Positions 53,534 through 60,777 of a DNA stretch of 60,777 nucleotides are shown here, piece after piece. The DNA is from Acidobacteriota bacterium (GTDB taxonomy: Bacteria; Actinomycetota; Acidimicrobiia; Spongiisociales; UBA5794): positions 1 to 60,777 of the forward strand of contig JADFQA010000020.1 of NCBI GenBank assembly GCA_022562055.1, read 5' to 3'. Numbering within the stretch: the first letter of the stretch is position 1; every line of letters begins with the position of its first letter. The translations under genes were made by a program, and so were the position numbers. Under the pieces are notes generated by a model that ran no database searches, had not been told where the DNA came from, and saw only the letters and a list, made by a program, of their open reading frames with translations.

Positions 53534-55738
53534 TCAAACCTTTTCGAGCGGCGCCCAGGCGAGTAGTAGACGCTTTGTGCCGTTGGTCTCGAATATGACG
53601 TACGCCTCGGCGGAGTCCCCGGAGCCGCGCACTTCGCGGACGATGCCGGGACCCCACTGCTTGTGGCGGACGCGGTCCCCCGCCGCTATTTCGTCTGACG
53701 AAAGCGCACCTTCGTTCGGCACAAGTGCACGTCTTCCCCCGCTAGGTAAAGCCTCGATTGTCGATCGACGACGAGCTCGTCTTGCCTCTTCGAGGAGATG
53801 AGATGGGATCTCGGACAAAAACCGACTGCGTGAGTTGTAGTTGTTGACACCGAACAGGTTTCTGCTCGACGCACCTGTGAGATAAAGCCGCTTGCGCGCA
53901 CGGGTTATGCCGACGTAACACAGCCGGCGCTCCTCCTCGAGCTCTGCCGGGTCGCCAAGCGCTCGCATGTGGGGGAACACACCGTCCTCCATTCCACTGA
54001 TGAAGACAACGTCAAACTCGAGACCTTTGGCGTTGTGCAGAGTCATCAACGTCACGGTGTCCGAGGTGTCCATTGAATCGACGTCGGTTACAAGAGCAAT
54101 TGTCTCCAAGAACATCTCGAGCTTGCGCGGCCCGTCGAGTTCGTTCCAGTCAATGTCGCCGAGCGACGCAGGTCCGGTCTCCTCAAACTCAGCAGCCGCA
54201 GCAACCAGCTCGCGCAGATTCTCCTCGCGTCCCAGCGCCTCAATACCATGCTCGGCGCGAATCGAGTCGAGGTACCCGGTGTCGTTGATAACAGCCTCGA
54301 ACGCCGCTTTGGGCCCCATCGCCGACATCTCGGAGAGCTGGCCCATCAATGTCACGAACTCTGCAATGGATCCCTTTGCCCGAGCCGAAAGACGATCTAT
54401 CTCGGCCGAAAGGCCAAGCGCCTCCCAAAAGCTTATGCCGCGCTCTTGCGCGAAACGATCAATATGAGCAATCGAAGTGTCCCCAATTGCACGTTTCGGT
54501 ACGTTGATGATCCGCTTCAGAGCCACCTGGTCATCAGGGTTCACGATCGCCCGCACATAGGCAAGGGCGTCCTTCACCTCGCGCCTGTCGTAATACTTGA
54601 GGCCACCAACCACCTGGTATGGCACTCGATACCTGGCGAACGTCTCCTCAATGACTCGAGATTGTGCGTTGGTGCGGTAGAACACCGTGATCTCAGACAG
54701 GGGTGTCGTGTCTTGGAGGGCGCCGATGGTCTCGGAAATGAACGCAGCTTCGTCGCGTTCGTCTTCACCTTCAAACGTGACGATTCGTTTCCCCGAACCG
54801 ATCTCGGTCCAGAGCCTCTTTGGGTTACGGCCGCCGTTGTTAGAAATGACTGCGTTGGCTGCCTCGAGAATGGTCTGTGTCGAACGGTAGTTCTGTTCGA
54901 GCAAGATGATGCGTGCGTCCCGATAGTCCTTCTCGAACTCGTTGATATTGCGGATGTCTGCACCGCGAAACGCGTAGATCGACTGGTCAGAGTCACCCAC
55001 GACACAGATGTTTTTGTGCTGCTCGGTCAGTAGCTTCACCATCATGTACTGCGCATAGTTGGTGTCTTGGTACTCGTCGACGAGGACGTATTGGAACCGA
55101 TCTTGATACTTCTTCAGCACCTCTGGGAAGGCTGTGAAGAGTTCGACGGTAAGCATCAAGAGATCGTCGAAGTCCATTGCAGAAGCCTCGATCAACCGCT
55201 GCTGATACAGCCGGTACACGTCGGCAACCTGCTCATGAAAGAACCCGCTGTCCTGGTTAGAGAACGTCTCGTAGTCGATCATCTCGTTTTTCGCCGAGCT
55301 AATTGTCGCCAGAATGTTTCGGCGTGGGAACCGTTTCGAGTCCATGTCAAGGTCTCTGATGCAGAACTTGATGAGACGCAAAGAGTCGGCTGTGTCGTAA
55401 ATCGAGAACGCCGATCGGTACCCGAGATTGTGTGCGTCGGCTCGCAAAATCCGGGCGCACGAACTGTGGAAGGTCGACACCCACATTCGGTTGGCTATGG
55501 GACCGACGAGTTCCCCAACACGACCCTTCATTTCGGAGGCGGCCTTGTTGGTGAAGGTGATAGCGAGGATCGAGTACGGAGACACGCCAAGGTCGCGAAT
55601 CAAATACGCAATGCGGCGCGTGAGAACTCGTGTCTTGCCCGATCCCGCACCGGCAACGACGAGCACAGGGCCTTCGGTGGCGGCAACGGCCTCGCGTTGC
55701 GACGGGTTGAGATCAAGAAGGAGAGGTGACTCGGTCAT
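53534..55738 (-). CDS. pcrA: UvrD/PcrA-type DNA helicase
   Basis: A 734-residue superfamily 1A helicase. The Q motif and motif I are LNPSQREAVAATEGPVLVVAGAGSGKTRVL. Ia is ILAITFTNKAASEMKGRV, II is VLVDEYQDTN, III is VVGDSDQSIYAFRGA, IV is ILLEQNYRSTQTI, V is VTLMTLHNAKGLEFDVVFI and VI is RLCYVGITRARKRLYL. A C-terminal Tudor-like tail (DRVRHKQWGPGIVREV) binds RNA polymerase in PcrA proteins. It acts in repair and in removal of RecA or stalled polymerase. ATG at 55738 is preferred; an upstream in-frame ATG at 55768 is possible. Confidence 0.93.
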   Translation of the reverse strand: MTESPLLLDLNPSQREAVAATEGPVLVVAGAGSGKTRVLTRRIAYLIRDLGVSPYSILAITFTNKAASEMKGRVGELVGPIANRMWVSTFHSSCARILRADAHNLGYRSAFSIYDTADSLRLIKFCIRDLDMDSKRFPRRNILATISSAKNEMIDYETFSNQDSGFFHEQVADVYRLYQQRLIEASAMDFDDLLMLTVELFTAFPEVLKKYQDRFQYVLVDEYQDTNYAQYMMVKLLTEQHKNICVVGDSDQSIYAFRGADIRNINEFEKDYRDARIILLEQNYRSTQTILEAANAVISNNGGRNPKRLWTEIGSGKRIVTFEGEDERDEAAFISETIGALQDTTPLSEITVFYRTNAQSRVIEETFARYRVPYQVVGGLKYYDRREVKDALAYVRAIVNPDDQVALKRIINVPKRAIGDTSIAHIDRFAQERGISFWEALGLSAEIDRLSARAKGSIAEFVTLMGQLSEMSAMGPKAAFEAVINDTGYLDSIRAEHGIEALGREENLRELVAAAAEFEETGPASLGDIDWNELDGPRKLEMFLETIALVTDVDSMDTSDTVTLMTLHNAKGLEFDVVFISGMEDGVFPHMRALGDPAELEEERRLCYVGITRARKRLYLTGASSRNLFGVNNYNSRSRFLSEIPSHLLEEARRARRRSTIEALPSGGRRALVPNEGALSSDEIAAGDRVRHKQWGPGIVREVRGSGDSAEAYVIFETNGTKRLLLAWAPLEKV

Positions 55739-55892
55739 CCACACAAGTATACGGCGTTGACACCCCACGGTTACAGGCGTGTCATTCGTTTTCGGAACGT
55801 CGACTCTAGGCGGCGATCAAGGGGAGATGATTTGCAATGCCCGCCACATCTTGCGTCCGTAACAGCAAAGATTTGGGCCGAATGCCCGATGG

Positions 55893-56885
55893 CTACATCG
55901 TGCTCAACGCTGACAAGTTCGAACGAGCTTCGCGAGAAGCAATCGATTGGAACGTTTGCGCGGCGTCGACAACCCCCGAGGCAGCAGGGACGAGAGTCCG
56001 CAGTGTACGGACAGCGTGGTCCGAAAACGCGCGTGGCGTGATGGACGCCAATACCAAAACACCGAGTAGCGTACCGCGCGCCCGCAACGGCACCGCATAC
56101 ACCGACTCGATCTGCTCGCCCTCAGCGCCTCGCTCTGATGTCTGTCCTAGTTCGGTGAGCCGAATGCTGCCCTCGGAGTGTTCGTTGCCTGAGAACCTGG
56201 CAACTTCTTGCGTCACGATCTGCGTAAACCGTGACAGGCCATCTTGGCCAACCTTGTCATTCGCCAGATAGTGCGCGCGACGATCTCGCACCATCACAAC
56301 AGCACCCATGTCGAACGCGACGACGTGCCCAATTGCCTCGAGCATCCGTTTGAGCATTACCTGTAATTGCACCGGTTCCATTGCAATCTCAGTCACCGAA
56401 GTCACCACAGTCATCTCGAATAGCTTTCGATCGAGCATGTCGCATACTCGGGTCAGTACGTCAGTGGCCCCCAATGACGGAGACTTCTGGGTGACCCGCT
56501 CGCTTGTCAGATCGCTCAGTGCGCGTGTGGCGAGCGCCGAATTTATTGCGGAAACAAGACCGGAACCGAGAGCGTCCTTTGTGATAAAACCATCCGCACC
56601 GGAACTGCGCCCCCAGTATCGATCTTCCACGGAGTCCAACGCCGTCAGTATGAGGACCGGAATATGTGCGGTGTACGGGTCCTCCTTCAACAGGCGGCAG
56701 GCGACATAGCCCGTGAGTCGAGGCATCTTGACATCAAGCAGAATCAAGTCGGGAGGGTCCTCGTACGCGCTGGTGATTGCCTCGATGCCGTCGGCGGCGG
56801 TTGTCACCGCGAAACCTTCTGCCTCCAGAAGTTTAGAGACAGCCGCACGAAGAACAGGCGAATCGTCGGCCACGAGGATGCGCAT
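55893..56885 (-). CDS. Response regulator with C-terminal GAF-like domain
   Basis: A 330-residue protein. The receiver domain (1-120) has acidic pair DD (VADDSP), the phospho-acceptor Asp51 in LILLDVKMPRLTGYVA, the Thr switch in LILTALDS, and Lys in GFITKDAL. The C-terminal region (about 150-320) looks like a GAF domain: FEMTVVTSVTEIAM, MGAVVMVRDRRAHYLAND and VYAVPLRARGTLLGVLVLAS. There is no DNA-binding or GGDEF/EAL output. It probably signals by protein interaction. The ATG overlaps the stop of the hybrid kinase gene (TAATG), so the pair is a coupled two-component unit. Confidence 0.85.
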   Translation of the reverse strand: MRILVADDSPVLRAAVSKLLEAEGFAVTTAADGIEAITSAYEDPPDLILLDVKMPRLTGYVACRLLKEDPYTAHIPVLILTALDSVEDRYWGRSSGADGFITKDALGSGLVSAINSALATRALSDLTSERVTQKSPSLGATDVLTRVCDMLDRKLFEMTVVTSVTEIAMEPVQLQVMLKRMLEAIGHVVAFDMGAVVMVRDRRAHYLANDKVGQDGLSRFTQIVTQEVARFSGNEHSEGSIRLTELGQTSERGAEGEQIESVYAVPLRARGTLLGVLVLASITPRAFSDHAVRTLRTLVPAASGVVDAAQTFQSIASREARSNLSALSTM

Positions 56886-59191
56886 TACACGTCCCTCCCT
56901 GCAAGCAACCGAGAAAGCGCGTCGGCGAGAGCACCTTCACGGAAGTCAGCCTTGTCCAAGAACACGTCGACACCAGCGGCACGCGCTCTGCCTTGGTCTT
57001 CGTCGGTAGCAACGCCGGACAGCATGATGATTGGAAGCTCAGCGAACCGAGCGCGAACCTCGTCGACGAGGGCAACACCGTCCGCATCAGGCATAGAGAA
57101 ATCTACAACCAGAGCATCGGCACCGGTCGCGTCGAGCTTCTCGATAGCCTCAGCGGCGCTCGAAGCTACATCGGTTGTGTACCCGACCGACGCCAACGCC
57201 CCCGATACCACCGCCCGGGCGCCCTGGGAGTCGTCAACAACGAGAATCCGGCCTCCTCTGGCAGGTTCACCCGGGCCGTTGATTGCACGGTCAATGAGCT
57301 TCACGGCGTCGAGCAACAAAACGACATCACCACCGCCGAGCAACGCTGCGCCGGTGATGTGAGATGGTCCAGCCACGATTGGTCCGAGCTCTTTTGCCAC
57401 CACCTCGGTTACGTCGACCAAGGTGTCAACGACAAAAGCGACCGTACCCGAAGCCGCCGTCACCACTATGAGCTGTTGACCAGGACCACCGATGCTCTCC
57501 GCTCCGACAACGGTCGCGAGATCGACCACCGGAAGATCAGCCTGTTTCCAGTGAATTGTTTCTGGGTCGGTACCTTTGAGCACAACCTCTGCGAGCGGCA
57601 ACGCATCGTCGACCGTCGCTTCGGGAATACCCCACATCTGGTCACCCGTGCGCACAATCATGACGCGCTGCAACGCACGGGATGTTGGCACCACCAAAGA
57701 AATCCCGGTGCCTTCGCCTTTTTTCGACTCAAGGGTGACCCGGCCGTAGAGATCTTCGGCGGCCGACGCGACACGGTGCAGGCCCTCTCCGCGGCCACCC
57801 ATCTCACTAACGTCGATCGTCGAAAACCCAGGAGAAAAGAGAACTGAGGACAGAACCTTGGTGTCCACCGCCCGGCCGGCACGATATAGGCCGGCATCGA
57901 CGGCGACTTTTCGAACTGACTCCCAATCGACCCCTGCACCATCATCAGCCACCAACAGTTCGAGGCGGTGGTCTTTGACGAGGGCGTGCACCACAACCTT
58001 TCCGGTGGGAGGTTTACCGACCGCCTCGCGGTCTGCAGGAGACTCAATGCCATGGAGGACCGCATTGACGACCATCTGACGAATCGGGTCCGCAATACGT
58101 TCGCGCACCTGCCTGTCAATAACTATGCCTGGATCAGCGTCGATCTCGAACGCCACATCCTTGCCAACCTTTTTTGAGAGGTACCGAACGAGTTGAGGAA
58201 GGTTTGCGGTGATTTCGCTAAGCGGCACCGATGCGAGGGCAAGGGCGTCGGCCTCAAGACCGACTGCGGCGCGATCAAGACTGGCGAGAGCCTCTACCAT
58301 CGATGACGGAATCGCGCTGCTCGAATGGGCGGCCGCCTCACTGAAGACTGCTTGAAGGCTCAGCCGAATCGCGGCAACATTGTTGATCATCCGGTACAAC
58401 GCGCCAGCGTTGACATTTACCGCCTGCTCCGTCGCCCATGTGTTCAACGCTCCAAGAAGGCCACCGAGATCCTCAGGGTCCGCATAGCGGAGAAGTTCAG
58501 ATGCCCCGGTGTGGGTGGCCAAGATAGATCCGTCGCGCTCGGTCGCAGGCGTCTCGGGCTCGCTCTCGGTGAGCGAAACGCCGGCCATAACCTGATCGAG
58601 CATGTCGAGAACATCCTGGGCTGCCGCTGCGGAGGGCGGAGTCTCACCGATATCAACGTCCGTGTGATCTTCCGCTGGGACGTCGTCCTCTGGTTCGGAA
58701 AGCTCCCAATCGACTGCCCTTTCGACAGCGTTCAGCTTCTTCCAAATACCGAATGTGCCGATTTTCGGATCGGCGCCGGCAGCTGGGGACAACTCGTCGG
58801 TCAACGTTTTGAGAAGTTGACCGAGCTCCTCGTTTCCATCACGAGTGCCGTGTTGTATCTCACGCCACAGCTTTTCGAGTATCTCGCCGGCACGAGCGAC
58901 CGCCGTGTACCCCATGACCCGACCGGTGCCCTTGATTGTGTGAGCTTCACGGACCATCTCCCCCGAAATATGATCGGTTAGTGTTCCCGCGATCATCGCG
59001 TCGCTGCCTGCGACAAGGCGCGCCGAACGATCCTCGACCTCGCCGAGGAACATTTCTATCAGCTCAGGATCAGCCGCCCAGCTCAAAGGAGTCTGTCTTT
59101 CTTGTGGAGTACGCACCGTCTCTATCGTCGCGCAAAGCTCCACTCTTAAGGCTTCCCTCCCGTGCGGACAGAGCATACGTTGCGCGAGCAC
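56885..59191 (-). CDS. CheA-like hybrid histidine kinase (Hpt-HATPase-CheW-REC)
   Basis: A 768-residue kinase. The Hpt domain has His84 in MVREAHTIKGTGRVMG. A dimerisation/linker part follows (about 190-340). The HATPase has an N box around Asn376 (NAVLHGIESPADREA), G1 DDGAG (416-420) and G2 GRGEGLHRV (466-474). A CheW-like domain spans about 505-640. A receiver domain at about 648-768 has Asp697 (LVVDFSMPDADG) and Lys747. The layout matches FrzE/ChpA-type CheA hybrids. No chemoreceptor, CheR/B or flagellar gene is nearby, so input and output may not be classical chemotaxis. The start is uncertain: GTG 59191, ATG 59176 and GTG 59116 are all in frame ahead of the Hpt domain. Confidence 0.85.
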   Translation of the reverse strand: MLAQRMLCPHGREALRVELCATIETVRTPQERQTPLSWAADPELIEMFLGEVEDRSARLVAGSDAMIAGTLTDHISGEMVREAHTIKGTGRVMGYTAVARAGEILEKLWREIQHGTRDGNEELGQLLKTLTDELSPAAGADPKIGTFGIWKKLNAVERAVDWELSEPEDDVPAEDHTDVDIGETPPSAAAAQDVLDMLDQVMAGVSLTESEPETPATERDGSILATHTGASELLRYADPEDLGGLLGALNTWATEQAVNVNAGALYRMINNVAAIRLSLQAVFSEAAAHSSSAIPSSMVEALASLDRAAVGLEADALALASVPLSEITANLPQLVRYLSKKVGKDVAFEIDADPGIVIDRQVRERIADPIRQMVVNAVLHGIESPADREAVGKPPTGKVVVHALVKDHRLELLVADDGAGVDWESVRKVAVDAGLYRAGRAVDTKVLSSVLFSPGFSTIDVSEMGGRGEGLHRVASAAEDLYGRVTLESKKGEGTGISLVVPTSRALQRVMIVRTGDQMWGIPEATVDDALPLAEVVLKGTDPETIHWKQADLPVVDLATVVGAESIGGPGQQLIVVTAASGTVAFVVDTLVDVTEVVAKELGPIVAGPSHITGAALLGGGDVVLLLDAVKLIDRAINGPGEPARGGRILVVDDSQGARAVVSGALASVGYTTDVASSAAEAIEKLDATGADALVVDFSMPDADGVALVDEVRARFAELPIIMLSGVATDEDQGRARAAGVDVFLDKADFREGALADALSRLLAGRDV

Positions 59192-59303
59192 GATATTGCG
59201 CCGCGGCTTCCGTTCACAACTTCACAGGCGGTACTGAGAATTGCACCGAGAACGGCCGCACTGGCACCAAAGGCATCTGAACCAGCACGCTAAGAGCAAC
59301 CAG

Positions 59304-59792
59304 CTACTCGCTCAGAAATCTCAAATACGCAACGACATCAGTCAGGTCCCTATCAGTCAGCGCTGGGTTGCCACCCTTCGCCGGCATCGGGATGCCTGTC
59401 GTGTTCTCAGGGTCATCCGAGCTGCGACCTTGAGCAATGAACGAGACCAGGCTTGCATCTGAAATGGTGTCGACGAAGTCTGATCCAACAAGGGGCTTTC
59501 CGAGGCCTGGAATACCTACAGCATCCCGGGCGTGACAGACCGCACATGTCGAGCTGTATACCGCTTCACCGTTGGCGACGTCTCCGCCGGAAGATCCACC
59601 GGTGGCCACCGCAGTGGTCGACGTTTCCGGCACAACCTCTTCGACCGACGGAGGCGCTCCGGTGCTTGACAGCCCGGCTGCGGCCGGATCGCCGCCCGAG
59701 TTCACGATCACCGTAAGCGCAACTAACGCGACTATAATGACGGCAGTGACGCCGCTCAGGACGCCTACTGCTACCCACCCGGACTTGAACAT
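59304..59792 (-). CDS. Membrane-anchored monoheme cytochrome c
   Basis: A 162-residue protein. An N-terminal TM anchor (WVAVGVLSGVTAVIIVALVALTVIV) is followed by a Ser/Thr/Gly-rich linker and a small class I cytochrome c domain. Heme attachment is YSSTCAVCHARDAVG, the axial Met is in TGIPMPAKGG, and the C-terminal helix is DLTDVVAYLRFL. It faces the outside of the membrane. It is divergent from the Rieske/molybdopterin oxidoreductase genes and is a natural electron acceptor for them. ATG at 59792 has GGAGGT 4 nt upstream; a longer frame to 59933 would remove the anchor from the N-terminus. Confidence 0.88.
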   Translation of the reverse strand: MFKSGWVAVGVLSGVTAVIIVALVALTVIVNSGGDPAAAGLSSTGAPPSVEEVVPETSTTAVATGGSSGGDVANGEAVYSSTCAVCHARDAVGIPGLGKPLVGSDFVDTISDASLVSFIAQGRSSDDPENTTGIPMPAKGGNPALTDRDLTDVVAYLRFLSE

Positions 59793-59855
59793 CTGCACCT
59801 CCGAATCAGTTTGCTCGAGGACCACCGCGCTATTTTCAGAGCCGAGAATGCGCTG

Positions 59856-59870
59856 TATGCTAGCTGCATA
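59856..59870. promoter_or_regulatory. Inverted repeat in the cytochrome c / aio divergent promoter region
   Basis: TATGC (59856-59860) and GCATA (59866-59870) flank 5 nt within the 180-bp divergent intergenic region. TAGCAT on the minus strand overlaps it and could be a -10 for the cytochrome gene. A shared operator is possible but the repeat is short. Confidence 0.3.
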
Positions 59871-59972
59871 ATCCCAGAAGACAGCACATGAGACCGACAC
59901 GCTAGTGCCGTTCGGCCCTAGCCCCTCGATCACAGAAACCGTACTGTCGCGACGAAACGGAGAGGATACGCC

Positions 59973-60608
59973 TTGGGTTTGACGCGTCGAGAGTTCTTTT
60001 TTGCCGGCATGGCCGGAGGGGCGGTTGTGGCGATCGGAGTGTTGGTCCCCATGTCGATTGCAGCACTAGACGACACGGAAACCCAGCCACCCCCGCCAGC
60101 GCCACCCCCCGGAACCACGCCGGAACAGACCCCCTCTACCACAACGACGTTGGCTCCCAGCGAGGGGGCTAGCGCGGCGCTCGTCGGCTTCTTCCCCAGC
60201 CTGTCCGTCGCCAATCTCGCGGATCTCGAGGTTGGCATACCTATCACATTTGACTACCCACAGGTTGGCCAGTCAAACATCCTGGTGAAAATGGGTGAAC
60301 CGGTGATAGGTGGCGTGGGACCAGACGAAGACATCGTTGCTTTTAGCCGGCTATGCACTCACATGGGGTGCACAGTGCCGACATACCAGCATGAGTACCG
60401 AGTGCTCGGACCTTGCCCGTGCCACTTCACAACCTTCGACCTTATCCACGGTGGCATCGTGGTAATGGGTCAAGCGACACAAAACCTGCCGCAGGTGCTC
60501 CTAAGCGTCGACGACGCCGGGGACGTGGCGGCCGACGGAGTCTTCCGCCTCGTCTACGGGTATGCCAACACGCTGGAAGGATCCAATTTTGTAGGAGAGT
60601 CCGTATGA
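59973..60608 (+). CDS. aioB: Tat-exported Rieske iron-sulfur subunit, arsenite oxidase small subunit-like
   Basis: A 211-residue protein. The twin-arginine signal TRREFFFAGMAGGAVVAIGVLV starts the chain. A Pro/Thr linker is followed by a Rieske domain: the cluster ligands are in CTHMGC and CPCHFTTFD, with the extra Cys pair for the stabilising disulfide. GGIVVMGQATQNLPQVLLSVDD and LVYGYANTL resemble AioB C-termini. TTG at 59973 with GGAGAGGA 7 nt upstream is the best start. AioB carries electrons from the Mo site to a cytochrome. The homologous iodate reductase subunit IdrB is the main alternative. The stop overlaps the next ATG. Confidence 0.8.
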   Translation: MGLTRREFFFAGMAGGAVVAIGVLVPMSIAALDDTETQPPPPAPPPGTTPEQTPSTTTTLAPSEGASAALVGFFPSLSVANLADLEVGIPITFDYPQVGQSNILVKMGEPVIGGVGPDEDIVAFSRLCTHMGCTVPTYQHEYRVLGPCPCHFTTFDLIHGGIVVMGQATQNLPQVLLSVDDAGDVAADGVFRLVYGYANTLEGSNFVGESV

Positions 60609-60777
60609 ACACCGCACTACCGTCACTTGTCCCGATCCCGCCGGCCGACGCTGAAATCAAACAGATCTGCTGCGAGTATTGCCCCGTGGCCTGCGGGTAC
60701 AAGGTCCTGATGTGGCCCGTCGGCACCCAGGGAGGCACCGCGGCAGCTGACAACGCGCTTAGCGTAGATCTGCCAAC
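60605..60777 (+). CDS. aioA: Molybdopterin oxidoreductase large subunit, arsenite oxidase-like (partial)
   Basis: Only the first 57 codons lie in the window. The segment IPPADAEIKQICCEYCPVACGYKVLMWP has the C-x2-C-x3-C motif of the 3Fe-4S cluster seen in AioA. It continues with GGTAAADNALSVDLP, closely following AioA N-termini (PPKDAQ...CHFCIVGCGYHVYKWP in characterised enzymes). It would oxidise arsenite at a Mo-bis-MGD centre outside the membrane, exported with the Tat-signalled partner. IdrA iodate reductases share this start, so the full sequence is needed. AGGAGA precedes the ATG, which overlaps the aioB stop (ATGA). Confidence 0.75.
   Translation, partial: MNTALPSLVPIPPADAEIKQICCEYCPVACGYKVLMWPVGTQGGTAAADNALSVDLP

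Noticed and set aside
56041-56052. TGGACGCCAAT inside the response regulator gene, similar to the palindromic element core
   Set aside because: Single arm only, no inverted partner nearby; likely coincidence in coding sequence.

Overview
The window is a bacterial chromosome segment of roughly 58% GC. It is best read as an actinobacterium, probably of the class Acidimicrobiia; the phylum call is firm and the class is inference. Support for the phylum: a WhiB-family Fe-S regulator (35296-35577), a very long DivIVA-domain coiled-coil protein, a UPF0182 membrane protein, an Rv2466c-like mycothiol-type DsbA protein, an AhpE-like peroxiredoxin, a DUF2342-family protein, an ECF sigma/zinc anti-sigma/TatA cluster, and several start codons placed only 6-7 nt after a TANNNT -10 element (leaderless transcripts).

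Layout. 1-1300 is accessory DNA: a truncated IS3-type orfA next to an unrecognised protein with atypical codon use. An initiator tRNA-Met and its terminator follow (1324-1437). 1700-13200 is envelope and housekeeping: repeat-rich secreted lipoproteins, UPF0182, a DivIVA-like protein, a PDZ-Lon (S16) protease, a DUF6159 membrane protein, BioY and a PaaI-type thioesterase. 13325-25948 is one long minus-strand catabolic block. It reads paaG-paaH-paaJ-paaN, an acyl-CoA ligase, then livH-livM-substrate-binding protein-livF-livG, mostly with overlapping stop/start codons. It looks like uptake and CoA-dependent beta-oxidation of aromatic or branched acids. 26100-31900 has a HEAT-repeat protein, MoaE, an HtrA protease joined to a degenerate zinc-peptidase-like protein, a peroxiredoxin and an acyl-CoA dehydrogenase. 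31886-35600 is an envelope-stress cluster (tatA, ECF sigma, twin-zinc-finger anti-sigma, RseB-like) plus whiB.

35896-53477 is central metabolism: sdhCAB, an SCP2 protein, malate dehydrogenase, pyrE, isocitrate dehydrogenase, a MenC-like enzyme, purN-purH-folD, sucCD and a B12-binding mutase subunit. The b558-type SdhC together with MenC suggests a menaquinone-based chain. 53534-59191 encodes a PcrA/UvrD helicase and a CheA-like hybrid kinase with its response regulator. At the right edge, a membrane-anchored cytochrome c is divergent from a Tat-exported Rieske subunit and the first 57 codons of a molybdopterin large subunit, closely resembling arsenite oxidase AioBA. MoaE in the same window fits a molybdoenzyme.

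The most unusual signals: a perfect 25-bp-arm palindrome inserted in frame in purH exactly at the linker between its two catalytic domains, with a related palindrome in the intergenic region at 30533-30578 (a candidate mobile REP-like element that can sit inside genes); a frameshifted CDGSH gene beside its usual Fer4_19 partner; a DUF2342 protein without HExxH; and an AT-rich 20-bp dyad overlapping the whiB promoter region.
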